Positions 44,597 through 53,446 of a stretch of 64,000 bases of DNA are shown piece by piece. The stretch covers positions 1-64,000 of the forward strand of contig CAIVMQ010000063.1 of the NCBI GenBank assembly GCA_903907075.1. Direction: 5' to 3'. The number at the start of each line of letters is the position of its first letter. Positions within the stretch are counted from its first letter, which is position 1. Source of the DNA: an uncultured Bacteroidia bacterium (GTDB lineage Bacteria > Bacteroidota > Bacteroidia > Bacteroidales > Prolixibacteraceae). The translations under genes and the position numbers were made by a program. The notes below the pieces were generated by a model. It was given only the letters and a program-made list of their open reading frames with translations, had not been told where the DNA came from and ran no database searches.

Positions 44597-45499
44597 TTAA
44601 TTCGCAGTTCTTTTATCACCCTCTTTATCCAAATTCATTGTCAAAGCGGTAATGCCGGCAAGGCCACCTAATTGCATACTCTCTAGTGCAGTACTGGGTA
44701 CAATCACAATTGTCGAGTTGGACTTCAGCCCTTCATAAAGCATATTCATAGCCCGTAAATGAAGAGCGGTAGGATTATTTACATATGATTTAGCAGCCTC
44801 CTCAAACTTCACGGCGATCTGTCGTTCAGAGTCACCCAAGATAACACGTGCCTGACGTTCGCGCTCTGCCTGTGCCTGCATAGACATCGCATCTTCGAGT
44901 GCCTGTGGGATAAGTACATCTTTAACCTCAACAGAAATGACATTTATCCCCCAAGGTTCAGTGCGTTCATCAATAATCTTCTGCAGCTGATTGCTGATCT
45001 TCTCCCTCCCTTCGAGCATATCAGAAAGCATTGTTTTTCCGATCACATCACGCAAGGCAGTTTGTGAGGCCCAATTAATAGCGCTTTTGTAATCGGCTAC
45101 ATCCAGAGCCGCCTTCTTGGGATTGATAACCTTCCAGAATAGCACAGCATCCACATCAACAGGAACAGTATCTTTTGTAAGAGTCTTTTCAGCTGTAAAC
45201 GACGAGGTAATCACCCGTATATCAATCCAGTATGGGATAGTATCAATAACCGGTACGATGAAGAATAGTCCGGGTCCCCGAAGGACTTTAAAACGCCCCA
45301 ATCGCAACACAATTGCCTTTTCCCATTGAGATGCCACTTTAATCGAACAAGAAACGATAAGGGCAATAAGAAAAGAGATTAAATTCCCGGTGAAAATCAG
45401 TGAAGAAGCCAGATCTCCAAAAAGAATAAATGTCAATGCAATACCTATTGCTAAAACAACGCAAAAGATTAAGGTAGAGAAATAACTTGTTGTCTTCAT
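44597..45499 (-). CDS. Slipin (SPFH/stomatin-like membrane protein)
   Basis: 300 residues. Two N-terminal hydrophobic stretches (about 7-27 and 30-50), then the SPFH/band-7 domain: WEKAIVLRLGRF, GPGLFFIVPVID, TKDTVPVDVDAVLFW and VEVKDVLIPQALEDAMSMQAQAERERQAR. Such proteins form large rings in the membrane. No NfeD partner gene is adjacent. It has a clear Shine-Dalgarno GGAGG (minus strand 45513-45509), 9 bases before the ATG, unusual in this window. Confidence 0.92.
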   Translation of the reverse strand: MKTTSYFSTLIFCVVLAIGIALTFILFGDLASSLIFTGNLISFLIALIVSCSIKVASQWEKAIVLRLGRFKVLRGPGLFFIVPVIDTIPYWIDIRVITSSFTAEKTLTKDTVPVDVDAVLFWKVINPKKAALDVADYKSAINWASQTALRDVIGKTMLSDMLEGREKISNQLQKIIDERTEPWGINVISVEVKDVLIPQALEDAMSMQAQAERERQARVILGDSERQIAVKFEEAAKSYVNNPTALHLRAMNMLYEGLKSNSTIVIVPSTALESMQLGGLAGITALTMNLDKEGDKRTAN

Positions 45500-45884
45500 A
45501 ATTTTAGACCTCCATAATTAAATTATTAAGCCGAATCATACCCCTAAAATCGGTACTCTAGGAACCATTCAGATATGATTTATTCAATTAAATATACGCA
45601 AATTTGAGGAAATTAACTATCGCAATTGAAGAACATTCGGATTAAGATTCGCTCTGAGAACTTAATAACAGGAACATTTTAAATTTTATGAAAACCATTT
45701 TAAAATTAAGGTTATCTTTACGTCGATTATTTTAAAAAAAATGGTCAGATTAAATGTTAATCACTTTATACATTTCTTAGAGTTGGATTATCCTTAATGA
45801 TTTGAAGCAAAGTCTAAAATTACCTGCTACTGATCATCCAAGCTATCCAAAATTAACTTTAAAAAAGTTTATTATTTTCGAGAT
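45500..45884. other. Intergenic region between slipin and RND operon
   Basis: 385 AT-rich bases between divergent genes. It contains the GGAGG site of the slipin gene (45509-45513). TATTTTCG at 45873-45880 resembles a -7 element but lies too close to the adaptor ATG (45885) to be a normal promoter. No gene and no clear operator was seen. Confidence 0.4.
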
Positions 45885-46928
45885 ATGACTATTTTAAATT
45901 CGATTATTGCACTGATTGTTATTGCACTAACTATTTCGTGTTCAACCCAGACTGCTCAGCAACAAGCTCCGAAAGAGAAGCCATTGGTTAAGGTGGATGT
46001 GATCATTGCAGGCTATTCTAATTATGCGAGTAACATTGAGGTAAACGGATCAGTCATCTCAAATGAACTGGTTGAGCTTCGTCCTGAAATAAGTGGCCGG
46101 TTAACCTATCTAAATATTCCGGATGGTGGAAAAGTGACCAAAGGGACTGTTTTGGCAAAAATAAATGATGCTGATCTGCAAGCTCAGTTAAGTCAATATA
46201 AATTACAACTGGAGTTGGCTGAAAAAACCAAAAAACGACTTAAAGATCTCCTTGCTATCAATGGTGTCAATCAAGCTGAATATGATGCAGCATTGAATCA
46301 AGTAAATATTTTTAGAACTAGTGCAGACTTTGTTCATGCGCAAATTGACAAAACTGTAATTAGGGCACCCTTTTCAGGTCAATTAGGATTAAGGCAGGTG
46401 AGCCCCGGGGCTTATGTTACACCACAAACTATTCTTGGTTCTTTAGGGCAAACTGACAAGATAAAAATTGACTTTGCTGTTCCAGAGACCTATATATCCA
46501 TGATTCAGAATGGTAATAAAGTAAAGATTAAGTTAAACGATAAAAATGATAGTCTTACGGCAATCATCTCGGCAATAGACCCCCAGATTAATTCAATTAC
46601 CAGAAATATTAAGGCTCGTGCTTTTCTTGAAGCCGGAAACATCGCTCCGGGATCATTCGTAAAAGTGCTGCTTGATCAAAATAGAAAAGCGATGCTTATT
46701 CCCACAAACTCAATTATTCCTGAAGCCTTTTTAAGTCAGGTGGTACTGGTAAAGAACGGTAAAGCAATATTTAAAACAGTGGAGACGAATTTACGAAATT
46801 CAAATACTATCGAGATAACAAGTGGAATTGATATAGGAGACACCTTAGTGGTAAGTGGAATGCTTTATGTCCGTCCCAACACTAAAGTAACTATTAAAAA
46901 TATAGTTGCCCTGGAATCTCTAAATTAA
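45885..46928 (+). CDS. RND efflux periplasmic adaptor (lipoprotein)
   Basis: 347 residues. N-terminal lipoprotein signal with lipobox LTISC at C19. The membrane-fusion layout follows: an OEVNGSV-like barrel strand (EVNGSVIS), lipoyl half motifs (LRPEISGRLTYL...GKVTKGTVLAKI), a coiled coil (about 100-150) and VIRAPFSGQLGLRQVSPGAYV. It links the RND pump to the outer-membrane channel. It is the first gene of the adaptor-pump-channel set. Confidence 0.93.
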   Translation: MTILNSIIALIVIALTISCSTQTAQQQAPKEKPLVKVDVIIAGYSNYASNIEVNGSVISNELVELRPEISGRLTYLNIPDGGKVTKGTVLAKINDADLQAQLSQYKLQLELAEKTKKRLKDLLAINGVNQAEYDAALNQVNIFRTSADFVHAQIDKTVIRAPFSGQLGLRQVSPGAYVTPQTILGSLGQTDKIKIDFAVPETYISMIQNGNKVKIKLNDKNDSLTAIISAIDPQINSITRNIKARAFLEAGNIAPGSFVKVLLDQNRKAMLIPTNSIIPEAFLSQVVLVKNGKAIFKTVETNLRNSNTIEITSGIDIGDTLVVSGMLYVRPNTKVTIKNIVALESLN

Positions 46929-47097
46929 ATCTACATGATTAATTGAATCAAAAATTAAGGATCTGATTATTCTGACCAAATTAAAAATCTCGTTCTGAAT
47001 TAAATCACAGAATAAAAGACCATAAAAATAATGCAACTACTTATATTTCAGTTAGGTATAACCTGCATTAAAAACTATCAAAAAAAACTATTTTGTA

Positions 47098-50000
47098 GTG
47101 AATATTTCAGAACTATCGCTTAGAAGACCTGTATTAGCTACAGTTATGAGTTTAATGCTCATTCTGTTCGGGGTTATAGGCTTTAAATTTTTAGGTATTC
47201 GTGATTATCCGGCTATAGATCCTCCGGTAATTACGGTAACCACTTCATATGCCGGCTCAAATTCTGATATTATTGAAAGTCAAATTACGGAGCCGCTTGA
47301 GAAGTCGATAAACGGCATTCCGGGTATCCGAACCATTACATCTTCCAGTACCATAGGAAGAAGCATGATCTCCGTTGAATTCACCTTAAATACCAACCTT
47401 GAAGCAGCCGCTAATGACGTGCGTGACAAAGTTAGTCAGGCTGTGCGAAATTTACCTCAGGATATTGATGCACCACCGGTTGTAAATAAGGCAGATGCCA
47501 ACAGTGAATTTATAATCCTAATGGCTATGCGTAGTCGTACAAAGGGTTTAATGGAGCTAAGTGATTACGCCGAAAATGTACTTCAGAATAAATTTCAGAC
47601 AATCCCTGAAGTGAGTTCGGTAAATATTATTGGAGGAAAACTTCCTGCAATGCGTATCTGGCTTGACCCTGATAAGTTAAACGCCTACAATATAGATTTT
47701 AAGGAATTAGAGACCGTTCTTAACAAGGAGAATATTGAAGCCCCATCAGGGAAGATATATGGAAATAAAACCGAGCTAACCATTCGTGCGTTAGGGCGTT
47801 TATCGACAGAAAAAGATTTTAGAGATCTAATCTTACGGGAGGATAATTCGGGTATTGTAAGATTAGGCGATGTTGCCAAAGTGGAGATCGGGCCGGAACA
47901 ATACGAGCAAAGCTGGAAATTAAATGGCACTAGTGCTGTTGGGATCTCAATTACGCCTCAGCCTGGAGCTAATTATATCAATATCTCAGACGAATTTAAC
48001 CGCAGGCTCGACGAGGTTAAAAAATCTCAGAAAAACGATATTGAGTTTACCACTTTAATTGATAACACCGTTAACGTACGTAAATCATTAACCGAGGTAA
48101 AGCAAACCTTATTAATCGCATTTTTACTGGTTATACTGGTTATTTTCGCCTTTTTCAGGAACTGGATGATTGCCATCAGGCCCCTTATCGATATTCCAAT
48201 ATCGCTTATAGCCACATTCTTTGTTATGTACCTCGCAGGATATTCAATTAATATCCTTTCCCTTTTGGGGATAATTCTTGCAACAGGATTGGTGGTGGAT
48301 GACGGAATTGTGGTTACGGAGAATATTTTCAGGAAGTTTGAGAAAGGGATGCCCATTCGTAAAGCAGCTCTTGAAGGTAGTATCGAGATATTCTTTGCCG
48401 TAATATCAACATCACTTACCCTGGCAATCGTATTTTTACCTGTTTTATTTCTGGAAGGATTTGTTGGGAGTCTTTTCAGAGAGTTTGCAGTTGTAGTTGC
48501 AGCGGCAGTCTTAATATCGGCCTTTGTTTCATTAACCATTACACCTGTTCTTAATGTTTATTTGAATAGACCAAATGCATCACACGGTTGGCTTTATCGC
48601 AAAACAGAACCCTTCTTTACGGGTATGGAGAACGGCTATAAGCGCACCCTGAAATTATTTATTAAGCAACGAATTAGTGCTTGGTTTATTGTCGTAGCTT
48701 GTCTTTTCATCATCTTTTTTATTGGACGTACGCTGCAAAGTGAGCTAGCTCCGCTTGAAGATAAAGGGATGATCCGATTTCAAATCAGTGGTATCGAAGG
48801 GACAAGTTTTAAATATATGACCAAATCGGGGGCTGAATTTTCTAATTTTCTAAATGACTCTTTTCCTGAGAAAAAATTCACGTTCCTGGCTATTCCCGGT
48901 TTTAGCAGTCCGGGCATGAATGCCGGTACGGGGCGTATTTCGTTAGTACGTGCATCAGAACGAAAACGATCGCAGAGTGAAATCGTCCGTGATATTACAA
49001 AACGAGTTGGTCAGTTTAATAACTTAAGAATATTCCCTGTCGAGGAGCAGACTATCGCTGTTGGCCTAAGCTCAAGAGGATCATTGCCTGTTCAGTTTGT
49101 TATTCAGAATCTTGATTTCGATAAGCTAAAAGGGGTGATTCCTGCATTTCTGGATGCCGCTCGTGCTGATAAGACTTTCCAAAATGTCGATGTCAATCTT
49201 AAATTCACCAAGCCAGAATTAGATATTATCATTGATCGTATCAAAGCACGCAACTTAGGACTCACCGTTGCCGATATCTCAGCGGTTATGCAAAGTGCCT
49301 TCAGTGGTCGAAGACTTGCCTACTTTATCATGAATGGCCGTCAGTATCAGGTTATTAGCCAGGTAGGCCTTCCTGACAGACAGCAACCAACAGATATATC
49401 CAAGTTATATGTCCGTAATAATCAGGGCGATAATATTGCCCTTTCTGAAGTTCTAAATATGAATTTAAATGCCAATCCCCCCTCACTCTTTCATTACAAC
49501 CGGTATAAATCGGCAACGATTTCAGCCTCTTTAGCAGAAGGGAAGACAATTGGAGATGGCGTTACAGCGATGCAAGACATTAGTAAAAAACTACTTGATG
49601 ATAGTTTCCAGACCTCCTTAAGCGGCCCATCGCGTGACTTTGCGGAGAGCTCATCCAATGTAGGTTACGCATTTATTTTGGCACTACTGCTCATTTACCT
49701 TGTACTGGCCGCACAATTTGAGAGCTTTAGAGATCCATTTATTATTATGATTACAGTGCCTCTAGCTATTGCCGGAGCAATTTTATGCCTTTGGATTTTC
49801 AACCAGACTTTAAATATTTTCTCAGAAATCGGTATGATAACCCTTATTGGACTGGTGACTAAGAATGGAATTCTGATTGTAGAATTTGCAAATAAGAAAA
49901 GGGTATTGGGATTATCGAAAGTGGAAGCTGTTATTGAAGCTTCTACACAACGTTTACGCCCAATCCTTATGACAAGCCTTGCAACATCTCTCGGTGCACT

Positions 50001-50175
50001 TCCTATTGCCTTAAGCCTCGGAGATGCAGCATCAAGTAGGTCTCCTTTGGGAATTGTAATAGTAGGAGGAATTCTATTCTCGCTTATTCTAACCTTATTT
50101 GTAATTCCTGCAATCTATACCTACGTATCTGGAATGCCTATGACTCAAGAAGAAATTGATAATCAGTTTAAATAA
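47098..50175 (+). CDS. RND family efflux pump (AcrB-like)
   Basis: 1025 residues, full length, with 12 membrane helices in the AcrB arrangement and two large periplasmic loops. Proton-relay residues are present: the Asp pair in GLVVDDGIVVTEN (TM4) and the Lys in IGLVTKNGILIVEFA (TM10). GTG start at 47098, with a 169-base gap after the adaptor. It exports drugs, lipids or other toxic compounds; the substrate is not inferable. Confidence 0.95.
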   Translation: MNISELSLRRPVLATVMSLMLILFGVIGFKFLGIRDYPAIDPPVITVTTSYAGSNSDIIESQITEPLEKSINGIPGIRTITSSSTIGRSMISVEFTLNTNLEAAANDVRDKVSQAVRNLPQDIDAPPVVNKADANSEFIILMAMRSRTKGLMELSDYAENVLQNKFQTIPEVSSVNIIGGKLPAMRIWLDPDKLNAYNIDFKELETVLNKENIEAPSGKIYGNKTELTIRALGRLSTEKDFRDLILREDNSGIVRLGDVAKVEIGPEQYEQSWKLNGTSAVGISITPQPGANYINISDEFNRRLDEVKKSQKNDIEFTTLIDNTVNVRKSLTEVKQTLLIAFLLVILVIFAFFRNWMIAIRPLIDIPISLIATFFVMYLAGYSINILSLLGIILATGLVVDDGIVVTENIFRKFEKGMPIRKAALEGSIEIFFAVISTSLTLAIVFLPVLFLEGFVGSLFREFAVVVAAAVLISAFVSLTITPVLNVYLNRPNASHGWLYRKTEPFFTGMENGYKRTLKLFIKQRISAWFIVVACLFIIFFIGRTLQSELAPLEDKGMIRFQISGIEGTSFKYMTKSGAEFSNFLNDSFPEKKFTFLAIPGFSSPGMNAGTGRISLVRASERKRSQSEIVRDITKRVGQFNNLRIFPVEEQTIAVGLSSRGSLPVQFVIQNLDFDKLKGVIPAFLDAARADKTFQNVDVNLKFTKPELDIIIDRIKARNLGLTVADISAVMQSAFSGRRLAYFIMNGRQYQVISQVGLPDRQQPTDISKLYVRNNQGDNIALSEVLNMNLNANPPSLFHYNRYKSATISASLAEGKTIGDGVTAMQDISKKLLDDSFQTSLSGPSRDFAESSSNVGYAFILALLLIYLVLAAQFESFRDPFIIMITVPLAIAGAILCLWIFNQTLNIFSEIGMITLIGLVTKNGILIVEFANKKRVLGLSKVEAVIEASTQRLRPILMTSLATSLGALPIALSLGDAASSRSPLGIVIVGGILFSLILTLFVIPAIYTYVSGMPMTQEEIDNQFK

Positions 50176-50182
50176 CCACCAA

Positions 50183-51478
50183 ATGAAATTGCTTTATTCA
50201 CTTTTAATCTTCTTACTGCCAATTATTTCTTTGGCGCAACCAAGCATAAATCTCAAGGGCGCTATTGATTCAACACTGATTAACAATTTTGATATCCAGA
50301 TTGCAACAAATAATGTTGAAATAACAAAGATCAACAATACAGCAGGAATGGCTGGTGGGCTTCCTGCCATAAATGCTACAATTGTTGACAATCAATCCGA
50401 GACTGATGTTCTTCAGAAATTGAATAGTGGGGTTGAGATCAAAAAGAGTAACGCCCAAGCCAATGCGTTAAACTCGTCCTTAACAGCAGGAATAGTTCTT
50501 TATAATGGCTCACGGGTTGTGGCTACACGGTCGAGGTTGCAAACACTGCTAAAACAAAGCGAACAGCAACTTAACCTTCAGATTCAAAATACAATAGCTT
50601 CAGTTATGGTAAAATATTATGATATTGTTAGGCAGAATGAATATTTAAAGATACTTCAAACACTGCTTGAAGTATCTGAGAAAAAACTGGAAATTGTACT
50701 TGCGAGAAAAAATGTGGGAATGGCAAATGATGCGGATGAACTCCAAGCCTCAATTGATGTTAATTCAATGAAGCAGAGCTTCCGAAGTCAGCAATTGGTA
50801 ATTGACCAAACAAAAACGGAATTACTTCAGCTTATGAGCCTGAAAAAATTTTACCCATATTCTATAAACGACAGTATCATAGTGGATAAAACAATCCAAT
50901 TGAGTACAATTACCGATTATCTCGAAAAAAATCCTCAATACCTCTCCGCCGAACAGCAGATTAAAATAAATGAGCAGATTGTTAAAGAAGTTAATAGTTT
51001 ACGCTATCCTACTTTACGCTTGAATACAGGGGTGAATTTTAACCGGAGTCAAAATGGTGCCGGGCTAACCCTTATGAGCCAGAATTATGGACCATATGCC
51101 GGGCTTTCACTTCAATTGCCTATATTTAATGGTAACACCTATAAGATCCAGAAGGAGACTGCACTTTACAATGTTGAAAATTCAAAAATTGAGCTTCAAA
51201 GTCTTTTAAATATTCTCACAGCTGATGCAATAAAGACCTATCAGGCCTATAGCACTTCATTGGAACAACTCACGTCACAACAAAATTCGGTTGAATTGTC
51301 TAAAAAACTTATTCATGTTGTACTGGAGCGTTTTAATGTAAATCAGGCAACTATCCTAGAGGTGAAGGCGGCACAGGCAAGTTATGAAAATTCAGGATTT
51401 CAATTGATTAACCTCACATATGCGGCTAAGATTGCAGAGATCGAATTAAAACGGTTACGGTATCAATTATCCAATTAA
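50183..51478 (+). CDS. TolC-family outer membrane efflux channel
   Basis: 431 residues from the ATG at 50183, 7 bases after the pump stop; a TTG at 50156 in the same frame would overlap the pump gene and lacks support. Signal peptide ends ...ISLA before Q19. Two OEP repeats with long helices (about 40-190 and 230-430) match TolC-type channels that complete the tripartite RND system. Confidence 0.92.
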   Translation: MKLLYSLLIFLLPIISLAQPSINLKGAIDSTLINNFDIQIATNNVEITKINNTAGMAGGLPAINATIVDNQSETDVLQKLNSGVEIKKSNAQANALNSSLTAGIVLYNGSRVVATRSRLQTLLKQSEQQLNLQIQNTIASVMVKYYDIVRQNEYLKILQTLLEVSEKKLEIVLARKNVGMANDADELQASIDVNSMKQSFRSQQLVIDQTKTELLQLMSLKKFYPYSINDSIIVDKTIQLSTITDYLEKNPQYLSAEQQIKINEQIVKEVNSLRYPTLRLNTGVNFNRSQNGAGLTLMSQNYGPYAGLSLQLPIFNGNTYKIQKETALYNVENSKIELQSLLNILTADAIKTYQAYSTSLEQLTSQQNSVELSKKLIHVVLERFNVNQATILEVKAAQASYENSGFQLINLTYAAKIAEIELKRLRYQLSN

Positions 51479-51498
51479 ATCGGGAAGAAAAAAAAATA

Positions 51499-52374
51499 TC
51501 AACTGTTATTTCCTAAGCGATCTGATTGTTTCCAGCGATCCTGATTATAACGACTTGTTAGGATTGTCAGAATTTCATTAGCTGACGATTCGATAGGCTT
51601 ATTTGTGATCTGAATCTCAGTAAAACCACCACGTTCAAATATCCTGCGGGCAAAAGCAAGCTCCTCTCCCACTTTCTTTCTGTTTATGTAATCGGATGAC
51701 TCATCCATGTGAAGGCTTCTAACTCTATTTGCACGTTGCGCAATCAGATAAACAGGTGAAATATTAAGGCCAAATACACGTCCAGAATCGGCTTTAAAAA
51801 TATCCACCGGAGGTTCAATACCCGGAATGAGTGGAACATTAGCCACCTTCCATCCAAACATTGCCAAATAAACACTTAACGGTGTTTTGCCAGTGCGAGA
51901 TACTCCTGTTAGAATAATATCGGCCTGGGAAATTTTTTCCGGATTTTGACCATCATCGACCTTTAAGGTAAAATCTATCGCTTCAACGCGCCTGAAATAT
52001 TCGATATGACTAAGTCGGTACAAGCCGGGCTTACTGATCGGTTTTGTTTTTAACAAATCAGAAAGGTAATCAGAGAGATTACCAACCAGATCAATATGAT
52101 TAACCTTGCTGTGGATGCAAGACTTGATAAGCATACTCCGAATATCAGGATCAACCATCGTATGAACGATTACTCCTTTTGTAATAATTACTTTAGCGAT
52201 AAGCTCATCAATTTTAAGCTGGTTTAGAACATCCGGGACAATAATAACGGGAACCTTATTAGTTGGAAATTGAATCAATACTGACTGGACCACGGCAGCA
52301 CCAGCAAGTCCCTTACCTCCCGAAACGATGTAAATCGGAGGTGTTTTTTGGCTTTGATAATTACTATTAATCAT
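51499..52374 (-). CDS. Pyruvate phosphate dikinase / PEP synthase regulatory protein (DUF299)
   Basis: 291 residues. The N-terminal YIVSGGKGLAGA and the P-loop GVSRTGKTPLSVYLA followed by NVPLIPGIEPP match the bifunctional kinase/phosphorylase that switches pyruvate phosphate dikinase (or PEP synthase) off and on with ADP. The target enzyme gene is not in the window. It is the second gene of a minus-strand pair, 43 bases after the TIGR01777 epimerase gene. Confidence 0.88.
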   Translation of the reverse strand: MINSNYQSQKTPPIYIVSGGKGLAGAAVVQSVLIQFPTNKVPVIIVPDVLNQLKIDELIAKVIITKGVIVHTMVDPDIRSMLIKSCIHSKVNHIDLVGNLSDYLSDLLKTKPISKPGLYRLSHIEYFRRVEAIDFTLKVDDGQNPEKISQADIILTGVSRTGKTPLSVYLAMFGWKVANVPLIPGIEPPVDIFKADSGRVFGLNISPVYLIAQRANRVRSLHMDESSDYINRKKVGEELAFARRIFERGGFTEIQITNKPIESSANEILTILTSRYNQDRWKQSDRLGNNS

Positions 52375-52417
52375 CTTTATTCAATGATTTATAATGAATT
52401 AGACAGCGGCAATAATT

Positions 52418-53287
52418 TTAATCTTTTGTAAATAAGTCTGATATAGTAGTTGAGATTTCTGGAAATAAAAATTTAAAATCTTCATTTAGTAACCTTTGGG
52501 GTTTTGCCGCGACACCCTGCGTAAGCAATTGCGCAGCCTTTCCATAAATCAATTTTAATCCAAATTCTGGAACTGTAAAAATTGCGGGGCGATGTAATGA
52601 TTTGGCCAATGCTTTGGTGAAGCGATCGTTAGTTGTAAATTCGGGAGCAACAATATTATAGACTCCAGAGCTTTGAGGGTTATTAATTAAATGTTCAATT
52701 GCACGACAAAAATCGGTGATATGAATAAAAGAAAATGGTTGTTTTCCGGAACCTATCTTACCTCCTAATCCTGCTTTAAAAATAGGAACCATCTTTGCCA
52801 GCGATCCCCCTGAAGTTCCAAGAACTATTCCGATCCGGATTATAGAGGTTCTACAATCAAGATCACCAAGTGGTTCAAGTTCTTGTTCCCATCGTTTGCA
52901 CAGTTCGGCAAGAAAATCGGTACTAAGCGCGTTAGATGTTTCATCATGTATTCCTGAATCCTGGTATATCCCAATTGCGGAGGCATTGATAAAAATCTTT
53001 CGAGATTTTAGAGAGCGACACTTACCAAGTTTACTTACTAATAACCGGGTAGTTTCTAGTCGGCTTGAACTAATTTGACCCCTATTCTTCTTATTCCAAC
53101 GACATAATACGGAAGAACCAGCAAGGTTGATTATTACATCAGCAGAATTGACTATTTTTGTAAGCTTATTATCCGGGTCGGCAAAATCATGACGCGTGAT
53201 CATTAATAGTTCATGTCCGCTTCGTAACAAATGATCAGTCAGTTGTTTTCCTATAAAACCGGTACTGCCGGAGATCGCGATTTTCAT
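52418..53287 (-). CDS. TIGR01777 family epimerase (SDR39U1-like)
   Basis: 289 residues. Rossmann loop SGSTGFIGKQL near the start; INLAGSSV, SASAIGIY-type segment (as NASAIGIYQD) and KPQRLLNEDFKF at the C-terminus (DUF1731) define the family. These are atypical SDR proteins often linked to division or envelope genes, with no assigned substrate. Upstream of the PPDK-regulator gene and divergent from PBP1A. Confidence 0.88.
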   Translation of the reverse strand: MKIAISGSTGFIGKQLTDHLLRSGHELLMITRHDFADPDNKLTKIVNSADVIINLAGSSVLCRWNKKNRGQISSSRLETTRLLVSKLGKCRSLKSRKIFINASAIGIYQDSGIHDETSNALSTDFLAELCKRWEQELEPLGDLDCRTSIIRIGIVLGTSGGSLAKMVPIFKAGLGGKIGSGKQPFSFIHITDFCRAIEHLINNPQSSGVYNIVAPEFTTNDRFTKALAKSLHRPAIFTVPEFGLKLIYGKAAQLLTQGVAAKPQRLLNEDFKFLFPEISTTISDLFTKD

Positions 53288-53357
53288 ACTAGAAGTCGTT
53301 TTATTAAACCGGGAATATGAAGGTTCTGATTTAATTAGTGCTCAAAAAACCAAATTT

Positions 53358-53365
53358 TAAATTTG
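53358..53365 (+). promoter_or_regulatory. Possible -7 element for the PBP1A gene
   Basis: TAAATTTG fits the TAnnTTTG pattern. The -33 position 19 bases upstream reads TTAG, a weak match. It lies 81 bases before the ATG at 53447. Confidence 0.3.
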
Positions 53366-53446
53366 CACCTCAAAAAGTAAAAAATAAATTTGGCCTTTCT
53401 AAGATTAAAAAATTACGAATGAATTTAAGAACAAACAGTTATTTAC

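Noticed and set aside
48027-48539. 170-codon open frame antisense within the RND pump gene
   Set aside because: The pump reading frame is complete and conserved; the antisense product is low-complexity and hydrophilic with no known motif.
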